A DNA stretch of 64,000 nucleotides, taken from the NCBI GenBank assembly GCA_014654065.1, contig JACWDM010000001.1:216059-280058 (forward strand), read 5' to 3'. This stretch comes from Pelagibacterales bacterium SAG-MED15 (GTDB taxonomy: Bacteria > Pseudomonadota > Alphaproteobacteria > Pelagibacterales > Pelagibacteraceae). Below are positions 53,072 through 63,631 of the stretch, piece by piece. How positions within the stretch are numbered: the first letter of the stretch is position 1; the number at the start of each line of letters is the position of its first letter. The notes under the pieces are model-generated. The model saw only the letters and a list, made by a program, of their open reading frames with translations, had not been told where the DNA came from and ran no database searches. The translations under genes and the position numbers were made by a program.

Positions 53072-54985
53072 ATGGAATATTTTATTTTGCTTTCCCCGTT
53101 GTTAGGTGCATGTATTGCTGGTTTTTTTGGCAATAAAATAGGCGATAAATTTTCAGAATTAATAACAAGTTTATTTGTAACTATTGCTGCCTTGTGTTCA
53201 CTTATTATTTTTTACAAAGTAATTTTAGAGGGTTATGAAAATAATATTATATTATTTAAATGGATTTATTCAGGATCACTAAATGTTAATTGGTCTATAA
53301 AAATTGATGCACTCTCATCAGTTATGCTAGTTGTGATTACTTTTATATCATCTTTAGTGCATATTTATTCAATTGGTTACATGTCTCATGATCCAAACAA
53401 GCCCAGATTTATGTGTTATTTATCTTTGTTTACATTTTCCATGCTTGCATTGGTTACGTCAGATAATTTTTTACAATTATTTTTTGGTTGGGAGGGTGTG
53501 GGTTTATGTTCATATTTACTAATAGGTTTTTGGTTTAAGAAGGAAACAGCAAATAATGCTGCTATAAAAGCTTTTTTAGTAAATAGAGTAGGTGATTTTG
53601 GCTTAGCACTTGGAATTTTTTTAATATTTTATTTCTTCGGAACTGTTAATTTTGAGGCAGTCTTTCAACAAATAAATCAAATAGATACTGTTGATGTTGA
53701 TTTTTTAGGGTTAAATATTAATGCAGTTGATTTAATTTGTATCCTTCTTTTTATTGGAGCTATGGGAAAATCAGCACAAATTTTTCTTCATACTTGGTTA
53801 CCCGATGCTATGGAGGGTCCAACGCCAGTTTCAGCTCTTATACATGCAGCCACCATGGTTACAGCTGGAGTTTTTTTGGTAGTCAGATGCTCACCAATTT
53901 ACGAATACTCAGAATTAGCACTTTCAATAATTACTATTATCGGCATGACTACAGCAATTTTTGCTGCAAGTGTTGCGTTGGTACAAGATGATATAAAAAA
54001 AATAATTGCTTACTCCACATGTAGCCAGCTTGGCTATATGTTTTTTGCTGCTGGAGTAGGAGCATATAACGTAGCCATGTTTCATTTATTCACTCATGCA
54101 TTTTTTAAGGCTTTATTATTTTTAGGCTCTGGATCAATTATTCATTCATTTAAAGACGAACAGAATATTAATAACATGGGAGGTGTTTGGAAAAATTTAC
54201 CGATAACCTATGGTTTAATGATAATAGGAACTTTAGCTCTTACAGGATTTCCATTACTATCTGGGTTTTATTCAAAAGATGCAATAATTGAGTTTGCTTA
54301 TTTAAGAGGAAATGCTGTTGGATACTACGCAGCAGGCATTGGAATATTTACAGCATTATTAACTTCTATATATTCCTGGAGATTAATTTTTAAAACATTT
54401 CATGGTTCATACCTAAATAAAGTACTTAAAAAGGAAGAAATGCATGAATCACCTATGATTATGTTGGTACCACTAATAATTCTAGCAATAGGAGCTGTCG
54501 GTGCTGGATATTTTTTTAAAGATCTTTTTATAGGATATGATAGCTCATATAATTTCTGGAGAGACTCAATTATGTTTCTTGAGCCATTGAGTGAAGAACA
54601 TCCACCAACCTGGTTTATTTATCTTACACCAGTTTTAGTTATGCTATCAATACCCTTTTCTTATTTAATTTTTATTAAAAATAAAGATTTTTTAAAAAAC
54701 TTAATTTCAATAAATCAACCACTTTACGTATTTTTAAAAAAAAAATGGTACTTTGATGAGCTATATGATTTGATATTTGTAAGATCTTTCAAATTTATCG
54801 GTAAATTTTTTTGGAAAAAGATTGATGGATCTGTAATAGACAGGTTTGGTCCAGATGGAATATCAAATTTTATCAAATATCTTTCTAATAAAGCTGTAAA
54901 ATTTCAAAATGGTTTTCTTTACCAATATGCTTTTGTTATGTTAATTGGCTTTTCTATTTTGTTAACAGTGCTGATTGTAAAATAA
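53072..54985 (+). CDS. nuoL: NADH-quinone oxidoreductase subunit L
   Basis: 'GWEGVGLCSYLLIGFWF', 'TWLPDAMEGPTPVSALIHAATMVTAGVFLVVR'. Confidence 0.98.
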   Translation: MEYFILLSPLLGACIAGFFGNKIGDKFSELITSLFVTIAALCSLIIFYKVILEGYENNIILFKWIYSGSLNVNWSIKIDALSSVMLVVITFISSLVHIYSIGYMSHDPNKPRFMCYLSLFTFSMLALVTSDNFLQLFFGWEGVGLCSYLLIGFWFKKETANNAAIKAFLVNRVGDFGLALGIFLIFYFFGTVNFEAVFQQINQIDTVDVDFLGLNINAVDLICILLFIGAMGKSAQIFLHTWLPDAMEGPTPVSALIHAATMVTAGVFLVVRCSPIYEYSELALSIITIIGMTTAIFAASVALVQDDIKKIIAYSTCSQLGYMFFAAGVGAYNVAMFHLFTHAFFKALLFLGSGSIIHSFKDEQNINNMGGVWKNLPITYGLMIIGTLALTGFPLLSGFYSKDAIIEFAYLRGNAVGYYAAGIGIFTALLTSIYSWRLIFKTFHGSYLNKVLKKEEMHESPMIMLVPLIILAIGAVGAGYFFKDLFIGYDSSYNFWRDSIMFLEPLSEEHPPTWFIYLTPVLVMLSIPFSYLIFIKNKDFLKNLISINQPLYVFLKKKWYFDELYDLIFVRSFKFIGKFFWKKIDGSVIDRFGPDGISNFIKYLSNKAVKFQNGFLYQYAFVMLIGFSILLTVLIVK

Positions 54986-56481
54986 TGAATATACCAATAC
55001 TTTCATCTTTAATATTGCTTCCAACAATTGGTGCAATATTTATATTTTTTTCTAAATCAAATGTTGAAAAATATAATAGCAGCAAATACATCGCTTTATT
55101 TATTTCTACAGCAAATTTTATTCTGTCACTTTATTTATGGTTTGTTTTTGATAATTCAATTTCTGAATTTCAATTTGTTGAGAATAGAAAATGGATTGTA
55201 GGGCTAGTAAATTATAAAGTAGGTATTGACGGAATTTCAATCTTATTTATAATTTTGACAACTTTTATAACACCGCTATGCGTTATTTCAGTTAATACCA
55301 CTGTAAAAAAACGTTTAAAAGATTTTTTGATATCAATATTACTTTTGGAAACTCTTATGATTGGAGTTTTTTGTTCTTTAGATTTGGTTGTTTTCTATTT
55401 ATTTTTTGAAGGTGGATTAATTCCAATGTTTTTAATTATTGGTATTTGGGGTGGAGAAAGAAGAGTTTATTCAGCTTTTAAATTTTTTTTATTTACCTTA
55501 TTGGGATCCGTTTTAATGTTAGTAGCAATAATTACAATTTATTGGTTAACTGGAACTACAGATGTAGAAGCTCTTTATGAAATAGGAATAGAGACAAAAT
55601 ATCAAAATTTGCTTTGGCTTGCTTTCCTTAGTTCATTTGCAGTAAAAACACCAATGTGGCCAGTACATACATGGCTTCCAGATGCTCACGTTGAAGCTCC
55701 AACTGCAGGGTCAGTATTACTCGCAGCTATATTATTAAAAATGGCGGGTTATGGATTTATAAGATTTTCAATTGGCCTGTTCCCAGTCGCATCTGATTAT
55801 TTTGTGCCTTTAATTTATACTCTAAGCTTAATAGCAATAATTTACACATCATTAGTGGCTCTTATGCAAGAAGACATGAAAAAATTAATTGCATATTCTT
55901 CCGTAGCTCATATGGGTTTTGTTACACTTGGCATATTCACTTTAACTCAACAAGGTATTGAAGGAGGTATTTTTCAAATGATTAGCCATGGCCTTGTATC
56001 CGCAGCTCTTTTTCTTTGTGTGGGGGTAGTTTATGAAAGAATGCATACAAGATTAATTAAGGATTATGGTGGGGTAGTTTCTGTTATGCCGAAATACGCT
56101 ATAGTTTTTATGGTTTTTGCTTTAGGATCTTTAAGCTTACCCGGAACAAGTGGTTTTATTGGTGAATTTTTAATTTTAATGGGAGCATTTAAAAAAAGTT
56201 TTTTTGTAGCAGCTGTTGCTAGTGTAGGAGTAATTTTAGGGGCTGCATATATTTTATGGCTTTATAAAAGGGTTATTTTTGGAAAGATTATAAACCAAGA
56301 TGTAAAAAAATTGATTGATTTGAATAATTCTGAAATATTCATTCTTTGGAGTCTCGCAATTCCAATATTATTTTTCGGATTTTACCCTGAGCCATTAATC
56401 AATACAATAGAGGTTTCCATTAACAATTTAATTGAAGTATATAATTTAAACCTGGAAAACTACATGGTCAAAAATAAATGA
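54985..56481 (+). CDS. nuoM: NADH-quinone oxidoreductase subunit M
   Basis: 'PMWPVHTWLPDAHVEAPTAGSVLLAAILLKMAGYGFIR'. Confidence 0.98.
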   Translation: MNIPILSSLILLPTIGAIFIFFSKSNVEKYNSSKYIALFISTANFILSLYLWFVFDNSISEFQFVENRKWIVGLVNYKVGIDGISILFIILTTFITPLCVISVNTTVKKRLKDFLISILLLETLMIGVFCSLDLVVFYLFFEGGLIPMFLIIGIWGGERRVYSAFKFFLFTLLGSVLMLVAIITIYWLTGTTDVEALYEIGIETKYQNLLWLAFLSSFAVKTPMWPVHTWLPDAHVEAPTAGSVLLAAILLKMAGYGFIRFSIGLFPVASDYFVPLIYTLSLIAIIYTSLVALMQEDMKKLIAYSSVAHMGFVTLGIFTLTQQGIEGGIFQMISHGLVSAALFLCVGVVYERMHTRLIKDYGGVVSVMPKYAIVFMVFALGSLSLPGTSGFIGEFLILMGAFKKSFFVAAVASVGVILGAAYILWLYKRVIFGKIINQDVKKLIDLNNSEIFILWSLAIPILFFGFYPEPLINTIEVSINNLIEVYNLNLENYMVKNK

Positions 56482-57896
56482 ACATTGATATAAATCTTAT
56501 TTTACCAGAAATTTTTTTATCTCTATCTATTATGACTTTACTAATGATAGGAGTTTTTAAAAAAAATAGTACAAGCTTAATTTTTAATTTATCAGTTCTA
56601 ACTTTACTTATACTTTCAGCTTTGATTTTAAACCTATCAAATATTGGTGAAACTTTTATTTTTAATCAAAGTTATGTAATTGACGATTTTTCTAATTTTA
56701 TGAAAATTTTGACAGCTATCTCCACAATTTTTGTTATGTCTGTATCTGCTGATTTCTTAAAAAGTTTAAATATATATAAAATTGAATATCCAATTTTAAT
56801 ATTATGCTCATTACTAGGAATGATGGTAATGATTAGTTCGAATGATCTAATAGTTTTTTACTTAGGTTTGGAATTACAATCACTAGCTCTTTATGTTTTA
56901 GCTGCATTTAATCGTGATAATATACTATCAACAGAATCTGGTTTAAAATATTTTGTTTTAAGCGCCTTGTCTTCAGGATTACTACTCTATGGCTGCTCGT
57001 TAATTTATGGATTTACAGGTTCTACAAACTTTATTGATATTTCAAGTAATACTTATGAGGTACCATATGCACTTACTTTTGGAATAGTTTTTATTTTAGT
57101 TGGTTTAGCATTTAAAATTTCAGCAGTGCCATTTCATATGTGGGCTCCAGATGTTTACCAAGGCTCCCCAACATCAGTAACAATGTTTTTTGCTTTGATA
57201 CCAAAAATTGCTGCTACATGTGTATTTATAAGATTTTTGTATGTTCCATTTATTAATATGATCGATCAATGGCAGATGATAATTATTTTTATATCAATTG
57301 CTTCAATGATTTTTGGTGCAGTTGCTGCAATTGGTCAAAAAAATCTAAAAAGACTAATAGCTTACAGTTCAATAGGTCATATGGGATATTCTCTAGCAGG
57401 AATAGCCACGGGATCAATTGGAGGAATTCAGAGCTCTATAACTTATATTACAATATATGTTATAATGAACCTTGCTCTATTTTGTTGTTTATTTATGTTA
57501 AGAAGAAATAACAATTATTTTGAAAATATTGATGATCTTTCTGGTCTTTCAAAAAATCATCCAATTTTATCATTATCATTATTAATTATTTTGTTTTCAC
57601 TAGCTGGCATTCCACCTATGGCAGGTTTTTTTGCAAAATTTTATGTATTCATGGCGGTTATTGAACAATCGATGTATTTTTTGGCGATTGTAGGTTTGCT
57701 TTCAACAGTTATTGCAGCTTTTTATTATTTAAGAATAATAAAGATTATATATTTCGATCCTAGCAAAGATAAGTATGACACAAATCATAGTTTTGGTCTA
57801 AAAATATCACTTTTGGTTTCTACAGTATTTATATTATTTTATTTTATTTATCCGAATAGTCTTATTAATATTATTTCAAAAATAAATATTATTTAA
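56478..57896 (+). CDS. nuoN: NADH-quinone oxidoreductase subunit N
   Basis: 'VPFHMWAPDVYQGSPTSVTMFFALIPKIAA'. Confidence 0.97.
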   Translation: MNIDINLILPEIFLSLSIMTLLMIGVFKKNSTSLIFNLSVLTLLILSALILNLSNIGETFIFNQSYVIDDFSNFMKILTAISTIFVMSVSADFLKSLNIYKIEYPILILCSLLGMMVMISSNDLIVFYLGLELQSLALYVLAAFNRDNILSTESGLKYFVLSALSSGLLLYGCSLIYGFTGSTNFIDISSNTYEVPYALTFGIVFILVGLAFKISAVPFHMWAPDVYQGSPTSVTMFFALIPKIAATCVFIRFLYVPFINMIDQWQMIIIFISIASMIFGAVAAIGQKNLKRLIAYSSIGHMGYSLAGIATGSIGGIQSSITYITIYVIMNLALFCCLFMLRRNNNYFENIDDLSGLSKNHPILSLSLLIILFSLAGIPPMAGFFAKFYVFMAVIEQSMYFLAIVGLLSTVIAAFYYLRIIKIIYFDPSKDKYDTNHSFGLKISLLVSTVFILFYFIYPNSLINIISKINII

Positions 57897-58414
57897 TGCG
57901 TCTTAAAAAATATTATTTTAAGAGAATTAAAAGTACAAATGACAAAGCAACACAAATGATCAAAAAAGGCATAGAAAAAGGAATTATCATAGCAGATTTA
58001 CAGACAAAAGGCCGTGGTCAATACGGAAAAAAATGGATATCCCAAAAAGGAAACTTATTTATGACTGTCTTTTATAAGATAAGCAAAGAAAAAAATCTTA
58101 ACTTCTTAACTAATTATAATTGTAGATTAGTAAAAAGTGCTCTTACAAACTTTATAAATAAAAAAATAATAATAAAACCTCCAAATGATCTTTTAATTAA
58201 TAATAAAAAGTTATGTGGTATTTTGCAGGAAACAATTTTTTTTAAATTAAATAAATTAATTATTGTTGGCATTGGAGTAAATATTATCAAATCACCAAAT
58301 GTTAAAGGATATAAAACAACTTTTTTAAGTGATTTTACTGCTAAAAAAATAAACAAAATGATAGTTTTTAAAAACATTAGTAAATTATTTGAAAAAAATA
58401 TAAGGTTTTTATAA
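57896..58414 (+). CDS. birA: Biotin--[acetyl-CoA-carboxylase] ligase (catalytic domain only)
   Basis: 'TKGRGQYGKKWISQKGNLFMTV', 'KPPNDLLINNKKLCGILQE'. Confidence 0.9.
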   Translation: MRLKKYYFKRIKSTNDKATQMIKKGIEKGIIIADLQTKGRGQYGKKWISQKGNLFMTVFYKISKEKNLNFLTNYNCRLVKSALTNFINKKIIIKPPNDLLINNKKLCGILQETIFFKLNKLIIVGIGVNIIKSPNVKGYKTTFLSDFTAKKINKMIVFKNISKLFEKNIRFL

Positions 58415-58416
58415 AA

Positions 58417-59171
58417 ATGTATTTAATCGGTGATATAGGTAACACAGAAACAAAAATTTTTTTATTTAATGAAAAACTCAAATTAAAAAAAAAATGGACA
58501 ATATCCTCTATTTCATTAACAAATACTTATCTCGATTCTAAAATAAAATTAACATTAATAGAAATATCAAAAATTAAAAAAATTTTATTCAGCAGTGTTG
58601 TTCCTAATACATTTCAATTAATAAAAAAATTTTTAACAAAAAAAAATAAGAAATTAAAAATTATTGAATTAAAGCAAATTAATTTAAAAAAATTAATTAA
58701 ATTAAAAGTTAATAGAAAACAAGTTGGTTCTGATAGAATTGCTAATGCAATAGGTGTTATTAATAATAATAAAAATTATATTGTAATTGATTTTGGAACA
58801 GCAACTACTTTTGATGTGATAATTGATAAAACTTATTTAGGAGGCGTTATTGCTCCAGGCGTTAAATTATCCCTTGAAAATTTATCTAACAAAGCATCTT
58901 TAATTCCTAAAATTAAACTAAGTAAAATTTCAAATGTAATAGGTACAAATACATCAAAAGCAGTAAAATCAGGTTTTTTTTGGGGATATTTAGGATTAAT
59001 TGACAATATTATTAAATTGATTAAAAAAAGCAAAGTCGAAAACAATTTAAAATTGTTCTTACTGGTGGTTTATCTCATTTATTTAAGAACACAATTAAAG
59101 GAAAATCTGTAATTAAAAAAGATTTAACCATAATAGGTTTAAAAAAGGTAATTATAAAATTAATTAAATGA
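58417..59171 (+). CDS. coaX: Type III pantothenate kinase, split by a -1 frameshift at 59046-59052
   Basis: 'LIGDIGNTETKIFLFNE', 'QVGSDRIANAIGV', 'VIDFGTATTFDVI', 'YLGGVIAPGVKLSLENL'. 0-frame ORF ends at 59112; the -1 frame from 59052 encodes IVLTGGLSHLFKNTIKGKSVIKKDLTIIGLKKVIIKLIK* to 59171. Confidence 0.9.
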
Positions 59172-60826
59172 AAGAAGAGTTATTATTTTGTCCCTTAGGC
59201 GGCGCTGGTGAAATAGGTGCAAATATGAATTTGTATGCTTATGGAAATCCCGGAGAGCATAAGTGGATTATGGTTGATATTGGCGTAACATTTGCTGATG
59301 ATTCACTTCCAGGTATAGATCTCATTTATCCTGATCCTGGATTTATAGTTGATAAAAAAGAGGATTTGTTAGGAATAGTATTAACTCATGCACATGAAGA
59401 TCACATAGGTGCAATCACGCATTTGTGGCCAAAATTAAAATGTAAGATTTACGCAACACCATTTACGGCAGTTTTGATAAAAGAAAAGTTTAGAGAAAAA
59501 CATATCGATATTAATAAATATCTTAAAATTGTTGAGTTAAACGGAGTTATAAATCTTGGTCCATTTAATATCGAATACGTGACGATGACTCATTCTATAC
59601 TCGAGCCTAATGGATTAAAAATTAAAACACCAGCTGGTGTTGTTTTGCATACAGGTGATTGGAAAATAGATGAGAGTCCAATGGTTGGCAAAAATATGGA
59701 TATAGATAAATTACAACAAATTGGCAATGAAGGTGTACTTGCGATGGTTTGTGATTCTACTAATATTTTTTCAGTAGGAAGATCAGGCTCAGAGTCTACA
59801 GTAAGAAAAAGTTTGCTTAATATAATGAGTAGGCTCAAAAAAAGAATAATCATGACATCTTTTGCATCTAATGTAGCAAGAATGGAAACCATATTTTATT
59901 GTGCTGAAAAAACAGGTAGACAAATATCATTAGTCGGTAGATCCATGCACAGAATTTATAAAGCGGCTAGACAATGTGGATACCTTAAAAATATTATTGA
60001 GCCGATAGATCCACGTGAAGCAAAAAATATATCCAGAGAAAAAATTGTTTATTTATGTACAGGTAGCCAAGGTGAGCCGATGGGAGCAATGATGAGAATC
60101 TCTAGCTATATACATCCAGATGTATTTATTGAAAAAGGCGATACGGTAATATTTTCCTCTAAAATTATACCTGGAAATGAAAAGAAGCTTTACAAATTAC
60201 ATAATCAACTCGTCAAGGATGGTATCGAAGTAATATCTGAAGAAAATGAGTTTGTTCATGTCTCAGGACACCCTAATAGGGATGAAATGAAGGATATGTA
60301 TAGTTGGATTAAACCAAAATGTGTAATACCAGTTCATGGTGAGCATAGACACATGATGGAACATGTTAGTTTTGCTAAAGATATGCAAGTTCCTTATCCA
60401 GTTTTGGTAGAGAATGGTGATATTGTAAAAATTTCTCCTGGTGATAAACCATCAGTTTATGATAAGGCACCTAGTGGTCGACTTTACCTAGATGGAAATA
60501 TTAGTGTTGAAGAAGATTCAAGATCTATAAAAGATAGAAAAAATTTAAGTGCTAATGGTTATCTAGAAGTGACTATATTGATTACCCCAAAAGGAAATAT
60601 TCATAACAATCCGATTTTAACATTTAAAGGTTTACCCATTAATGAGGAAGATGAATTTATTTACGGCTTAGAGGAGGAAATTGAAAAAACCAGCAAATTA
60701 TTTAAGCTTGGAAATAAGCAACAAGAGCATAATTTAATCGACGCCCTTAAAACAGCCTGTAAAAAATTTACAAAAGAAAAAACAGGAAAAAGACCTTTTA
60801 CAAATATTAACTTAGTGAGAGTATAG
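59168..60826 (+). CDS. rnj: Ribonuclease J
   Basis: 'LTHAHEDHIGAITHLWPKL', 'HTGDWKIDE', 'VHVSGHPNRDEMKDM...VIPVHGEHRHMMEH'. Confidence 0.95.
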   Translation: MKEELLFCPLGGAGEIGANMNLYAYGNPGEHKWIMVDIGVTFADDSLPGIDLIYPDPGFIVDKKEDLLGIVLTHAHEDHIGAITHLWPKLKCKIYATPFTAVLIKEKFREKHIDINKYLKIVELNGVINLGPFNIEYVTMTHSILEPNGLKIKTPAGVVLHTGDWKIDESPMVGKNMDIDKLQQIGNEGVLAMVCDSTNIFSVGRSGSESTVRKSLLNIMSRLKKRIIMTSFASNVARMETIFYCAEKTGRQISLVGRSMHRIYKAARQCGYLKNIIEPIDPREAKNISREKIVYLCTGSQGEPMGAMMRISSYIHPDVFIEKGDTVIFSSKIIPGNEKKLYKLHNQLVKDGIEVISEENEFVHVSGHPNRDEMKDMYSWIKPKCVIPVHGEHRHMMEHVSFAKDMQVPYPVLVENGDIVKISPGDKPSVYDKAPSGRLYLDGNISVEEDSRSIKDRKNLSANGYLEVTILITPKGNIHNNPILTFKGLPINEEDEFIYGLEEEIEKTSKLFKLGNKQQEHNLIDALKTACKKFTKEKTGKRPFTNINLVRV

Positions 60827-61072
60827 TTGAGTATAACAGGGTCTTTAATTATTTATGTTCTTATATGGTGGATTGTATTTTTTGCATTATTACCAATTGA
60901 CGTAAATAGGGAAAAAAAAGATAATATCAGAGGAATTGACGCTGGGGCTCCAGAAAACCCTAAAATAATTAAAAAGTTTGCTTATTCTACTTTAATTACC
61001 TCGATAATTTTTATAATTATATTCTTATTAGTAAAATATGAATATTTAAACATAAGAAACCTTATAAGCTAA
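60827..61072 (+). CDS. DUF1467 family membrane protein
   Basis: 'YVLIWWIVFFALLPIDV...GIDAGAPENPKIIKKFAYSTLIT'; TTG start. Confidence 0.88.
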   Translation: MSITGSLIIYVLIWWIVFFALLPIDVNREKKDNIRGIDAGAPENPKIIKKFAYSTLITSIIFIIIFLLVKYEYLNIRNLIS

Positions 61073-62397
61073 TGTATTTTTCAAAGTCTTTTATACCTAT
61101 TTTAAAAAACAATCCTACTGAAGCAAAAATTAAATCACATCAATTAATGCTACGTATTGGTATGATTAAACAGTCAGCTGCTGGAATATATTCTTGGTTA
61201 CCTTTGGGTTTTAAGGTTATGAAAAAAATTGAACAAATTGTAAGAGAAGAACAAGATAGAATTGGTGTACAAGAAATTTTAATGCCAACAATTCAATCAA
61301 GTGAAATATGGAAAGAGAGTGGTAGATATGAAGACTATGGCGAAGAGATGCTTAGAATCAAAGATAGGCAAAATAGAGAAATGCTTTATGGACCAACTAA
61401 TGAAGAATTAATCACTGATATATTTAGAAATTCAATAAAGTCTTACAAGTCCTTACCTCAACTCTTATATCATATTCAATGGAAATTTAGGGATGAGCTT
61501 AGGCCTAGATTTGGAATTATGAGATGCAGAGAGTTTTACATGAAGGATGCTTACTCATTTGATATTAATGATGAAGAAGCATTTTTTTCATATAATAAAT
61601 TTTTTTTATCTTATCTGAGAACTTTTAAAAGATTAAACTTATCGGCTATACCAATGGCTGCTGATACTGGTCCTATAGGAGGAAATTTATCCCATGAATT
61701 TATAATTCTTGCTGAAACAGGTGAGAGTAAAATTTATACAGATAAAAGAATTTTTGAAGTTAAAAGTGACGATACAAAAATAGAAAAAAAATCTTTATCA
61801 GATTTAAGAAAAAATTATGAAAAATTCTATGCTGTTACGGATGAGAAATTTGATAAAAAAGAATTTGATGAAAAAGTCTCAGATGAATTTAAAGTAAACA
61901 CAAAAGGAATTGAAGTTGGTCATATATTTTATTTTGGTGATAAATACTCTCGACCTATGAATGCCACTGTGGATTTTCAAGGCAAAAAAGAATTTGTTAA
62001 AATGGGTTCATACGGAGTAGGTGTATCAAGACTTGTTGGCGCTATAATAGAAGCAAAATATGATGATAAAAACGAAATAATGAAATGGCCCATTTCAGTG
62101 TCACCTTATGAATGTGTAATAATACCTCTTATCAATAAAAACGACAAAAGCAATTTAGAAAAAGCTAATAATATTTCTAAAATATTAAAAAGTAGCAACA
62201 TAGATTTTATAATTGATGATACAGATGAAAATTTTTCGTCAAAAATTAAAAAATTTAATTTAATTGGAATACCTTTTCAAATAATGATTGGTAATAAAAA
62301 CGAAGGTAATACTTTTGAATTTAAGGAAATTGGTAACGAAACTCAAATCCTCGATATAGGAAAAATTATAGAAATTATTAAAACTAGTAAGAAATAA
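61072..62397 (+). CDS. proS: Prolyl-tRNA synthetase (short form)
   Basis: 'AGIYSWLPLGFKVMKKIEQIVREEQDRIGVQEILMPTIQ', 'QLLYHIQWKFRDELRPRFGIMRCREFYMKDAYSF'. Confidence 0.97.
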   Translation: MYFSKSFIPILKNNPTEAKIKSHQLMLRIGMIKQSAAGIYSWLPLGFKVMKKIEQIVREEQDRIGVQEILMPTIQSSEIWKESGRYEDYGEEMLRIKDRQNREMLYGPTNEELITDIFRNSIKSYKSLPQLLYHIQWKFRDELRPRFGIMRCREFYMKDAYSFDINDEEAFFSYNKFFLSYLRTFKRLNLSAIPMAADTGPIGGNLSHEFIILAETGESKIYTDKRIFEVKSDDTKIEKKSLSDLRKNYEKFYAVTDEKFDKKEFDEKVSDEFKVNTKGIEVGHIFYFGDKYSRPMNATVDFQGKKEFVKMGSYGVGVSRLVGAIIEAKYDDKNEIMKWPISVSPYECVIIPLINKNDKSNLEKANNISKILKSSNIDFIIDDTDENFSSKIKKFNLIGIPFQIMIGNKNEGNTFEFKEIGNETQILDIGKIIEIIKTSKK

Positions 62398-62398
62398 A

Positions 62399-63631
62399 TT
62401 GATTACTCAATTAGAAAAAAGAATTGCTTTTAGATATTTAAAAACAAAAAAGAATGATGGTTTTTTAAATGTTATATCTATTTTTTCTTTTATAGGAATA
62501 TCTTTAGGTGTTGCTGTTTTAATAATTGTTATGTCTGTAATGAATGGATTTAGATCTGAACTTGTTAACAAAATTGTTGGTTTTAATTCACATATTATAA
62601 TTCAAAGTAATGATATTGATAAAGATCTTAATTTAATTAACACAAATAAAATTAAAAATTTAACCACAGGAATTTTAGAAACAAGTTCTGGTGAGGTTGT
62701 TTTAATTAACAAGAATTTCACAAAAGGACTTTCTATAAGAGGTTACTCTGAAGATGATTTTAAAAATTTAAAAATTTTCAAAGAAATAAATTTCGAGTCA
62801 AATATAGATATATTTAATGAAAAAAATATTATAATTGGTAAAGAGCTTAGTTTTGACTTAGGACTTACTGTTGGTCAAAGTATACTCCTAATGTCTCCTG
62901 CTGGTGAGGATACCATTATTGGCAATTTACCTAAGCAAGAAAGTTATAAAATTTCTTATATATTCGAGAGCGGTCTTTTAGAATTTGATCAGAATGTTGC
63001 TTTTGTTAATATAAATTCACTAGAAAATTTATTAAACTTTAATAAATCTAATCGTAATATTGAAATATATCTTAAATCACCATTAGATATTGAAGGTGCA
63101 AAATTAAAGTTCAAAGAGCTTTTTAAAGATAACTTTATTTATACTTGGGCTGATTTGAATAGATCTCTTTTTTCAGCATTAAAAGTTGAGAGAAATGTGA
63201 TGTTCATTATACTTTCATTAATAATCATAGTAGCAGCGTTTAATATAATTTCGGGCCTGACAATCTTAGTAAAAAACAAAACAAAAGATATTGCTATTTT
63301 AAAATCAATCGGGGTTTTAAATAAATCAATTTATAAAATTTTTTTTTTCATTGGTTTTTATATAGGCTTTACAGCAACTTTATTCGGAGTAGTAATTGGA
63401 ATTTTATTCTCACTATATATAGAAAAAATAAGAACTATTTTAAGTCAAATATTTGATATTTCACTCTTTCCAGAGGAAATATATTTCCTGAGTAAAATGC
63501 CATCTGAAATAAGTATTAAGTCAATACTTATTATATCAATATGCTCTATATTAACAACAACTGTAGTTTCTATATTTCCAGCAAGAAAAGCATCCAAGTT
63601 AAATCCTATCAAAGCATTAAAATATGAGTAG
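62399..63631 (+). CDS. lolC: Lipoprotein-releasing ABC transporter permease (LolC/E)
   Basis: '[44 protein letters not shown]', FtsX-like C-terminal domain. Confidence 0.93.
   Translation: MITQLEKRIAFRYLKTKKNDGFLNVISIFSFIGISLGVAVLIIVMSVMNGFRSELVNKIVGFNSHIIIQSNDIDKDLNLINTNKIKNLTTGILETSSGEVVLINKNFTKGLSIRGYSEDDFKNLKIFKEINFESNIDIFNEKNIIIGKELSFDLGLTVGQSILLMSPAGEDTIIGNLPKQESYKISYIFESGLLEFDQNVAFVNINSLENLLNFNKSNRNIEIYLKSPLDIEGAKLKFKELFKDNFIYTWADLNRSLFSALKVERNVMFIILSLIIIVAAFNIISGLTILVKNKTKDIAILKSIGVLNKSIYKIFFFIGFYIGFTATLFGVVIGILFSLYIEKIRTILSQIFDISLFPEEIYFLSKMPSEISIKSILIISICSILTTTVVSIFPARKASKLNPIKALKYE

Noticed and set aside
53737-53991. 84-aa alternate-frame ORF within nuoL (and similar ones at 33591-33839 and 57269-57511)
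   Set aside because: Fully embedded in conserved genes in another frame, with no start-site or family evidence.
58417-59112. Calling coaX a simple truncated or complete 231-aa gene
   Set aside because: The 0-frame tail is not family-like and the -1 frame perfectly continues the CoaX C-terminus to an ATGA junction, so it is reported as frameshifted rather than complete.
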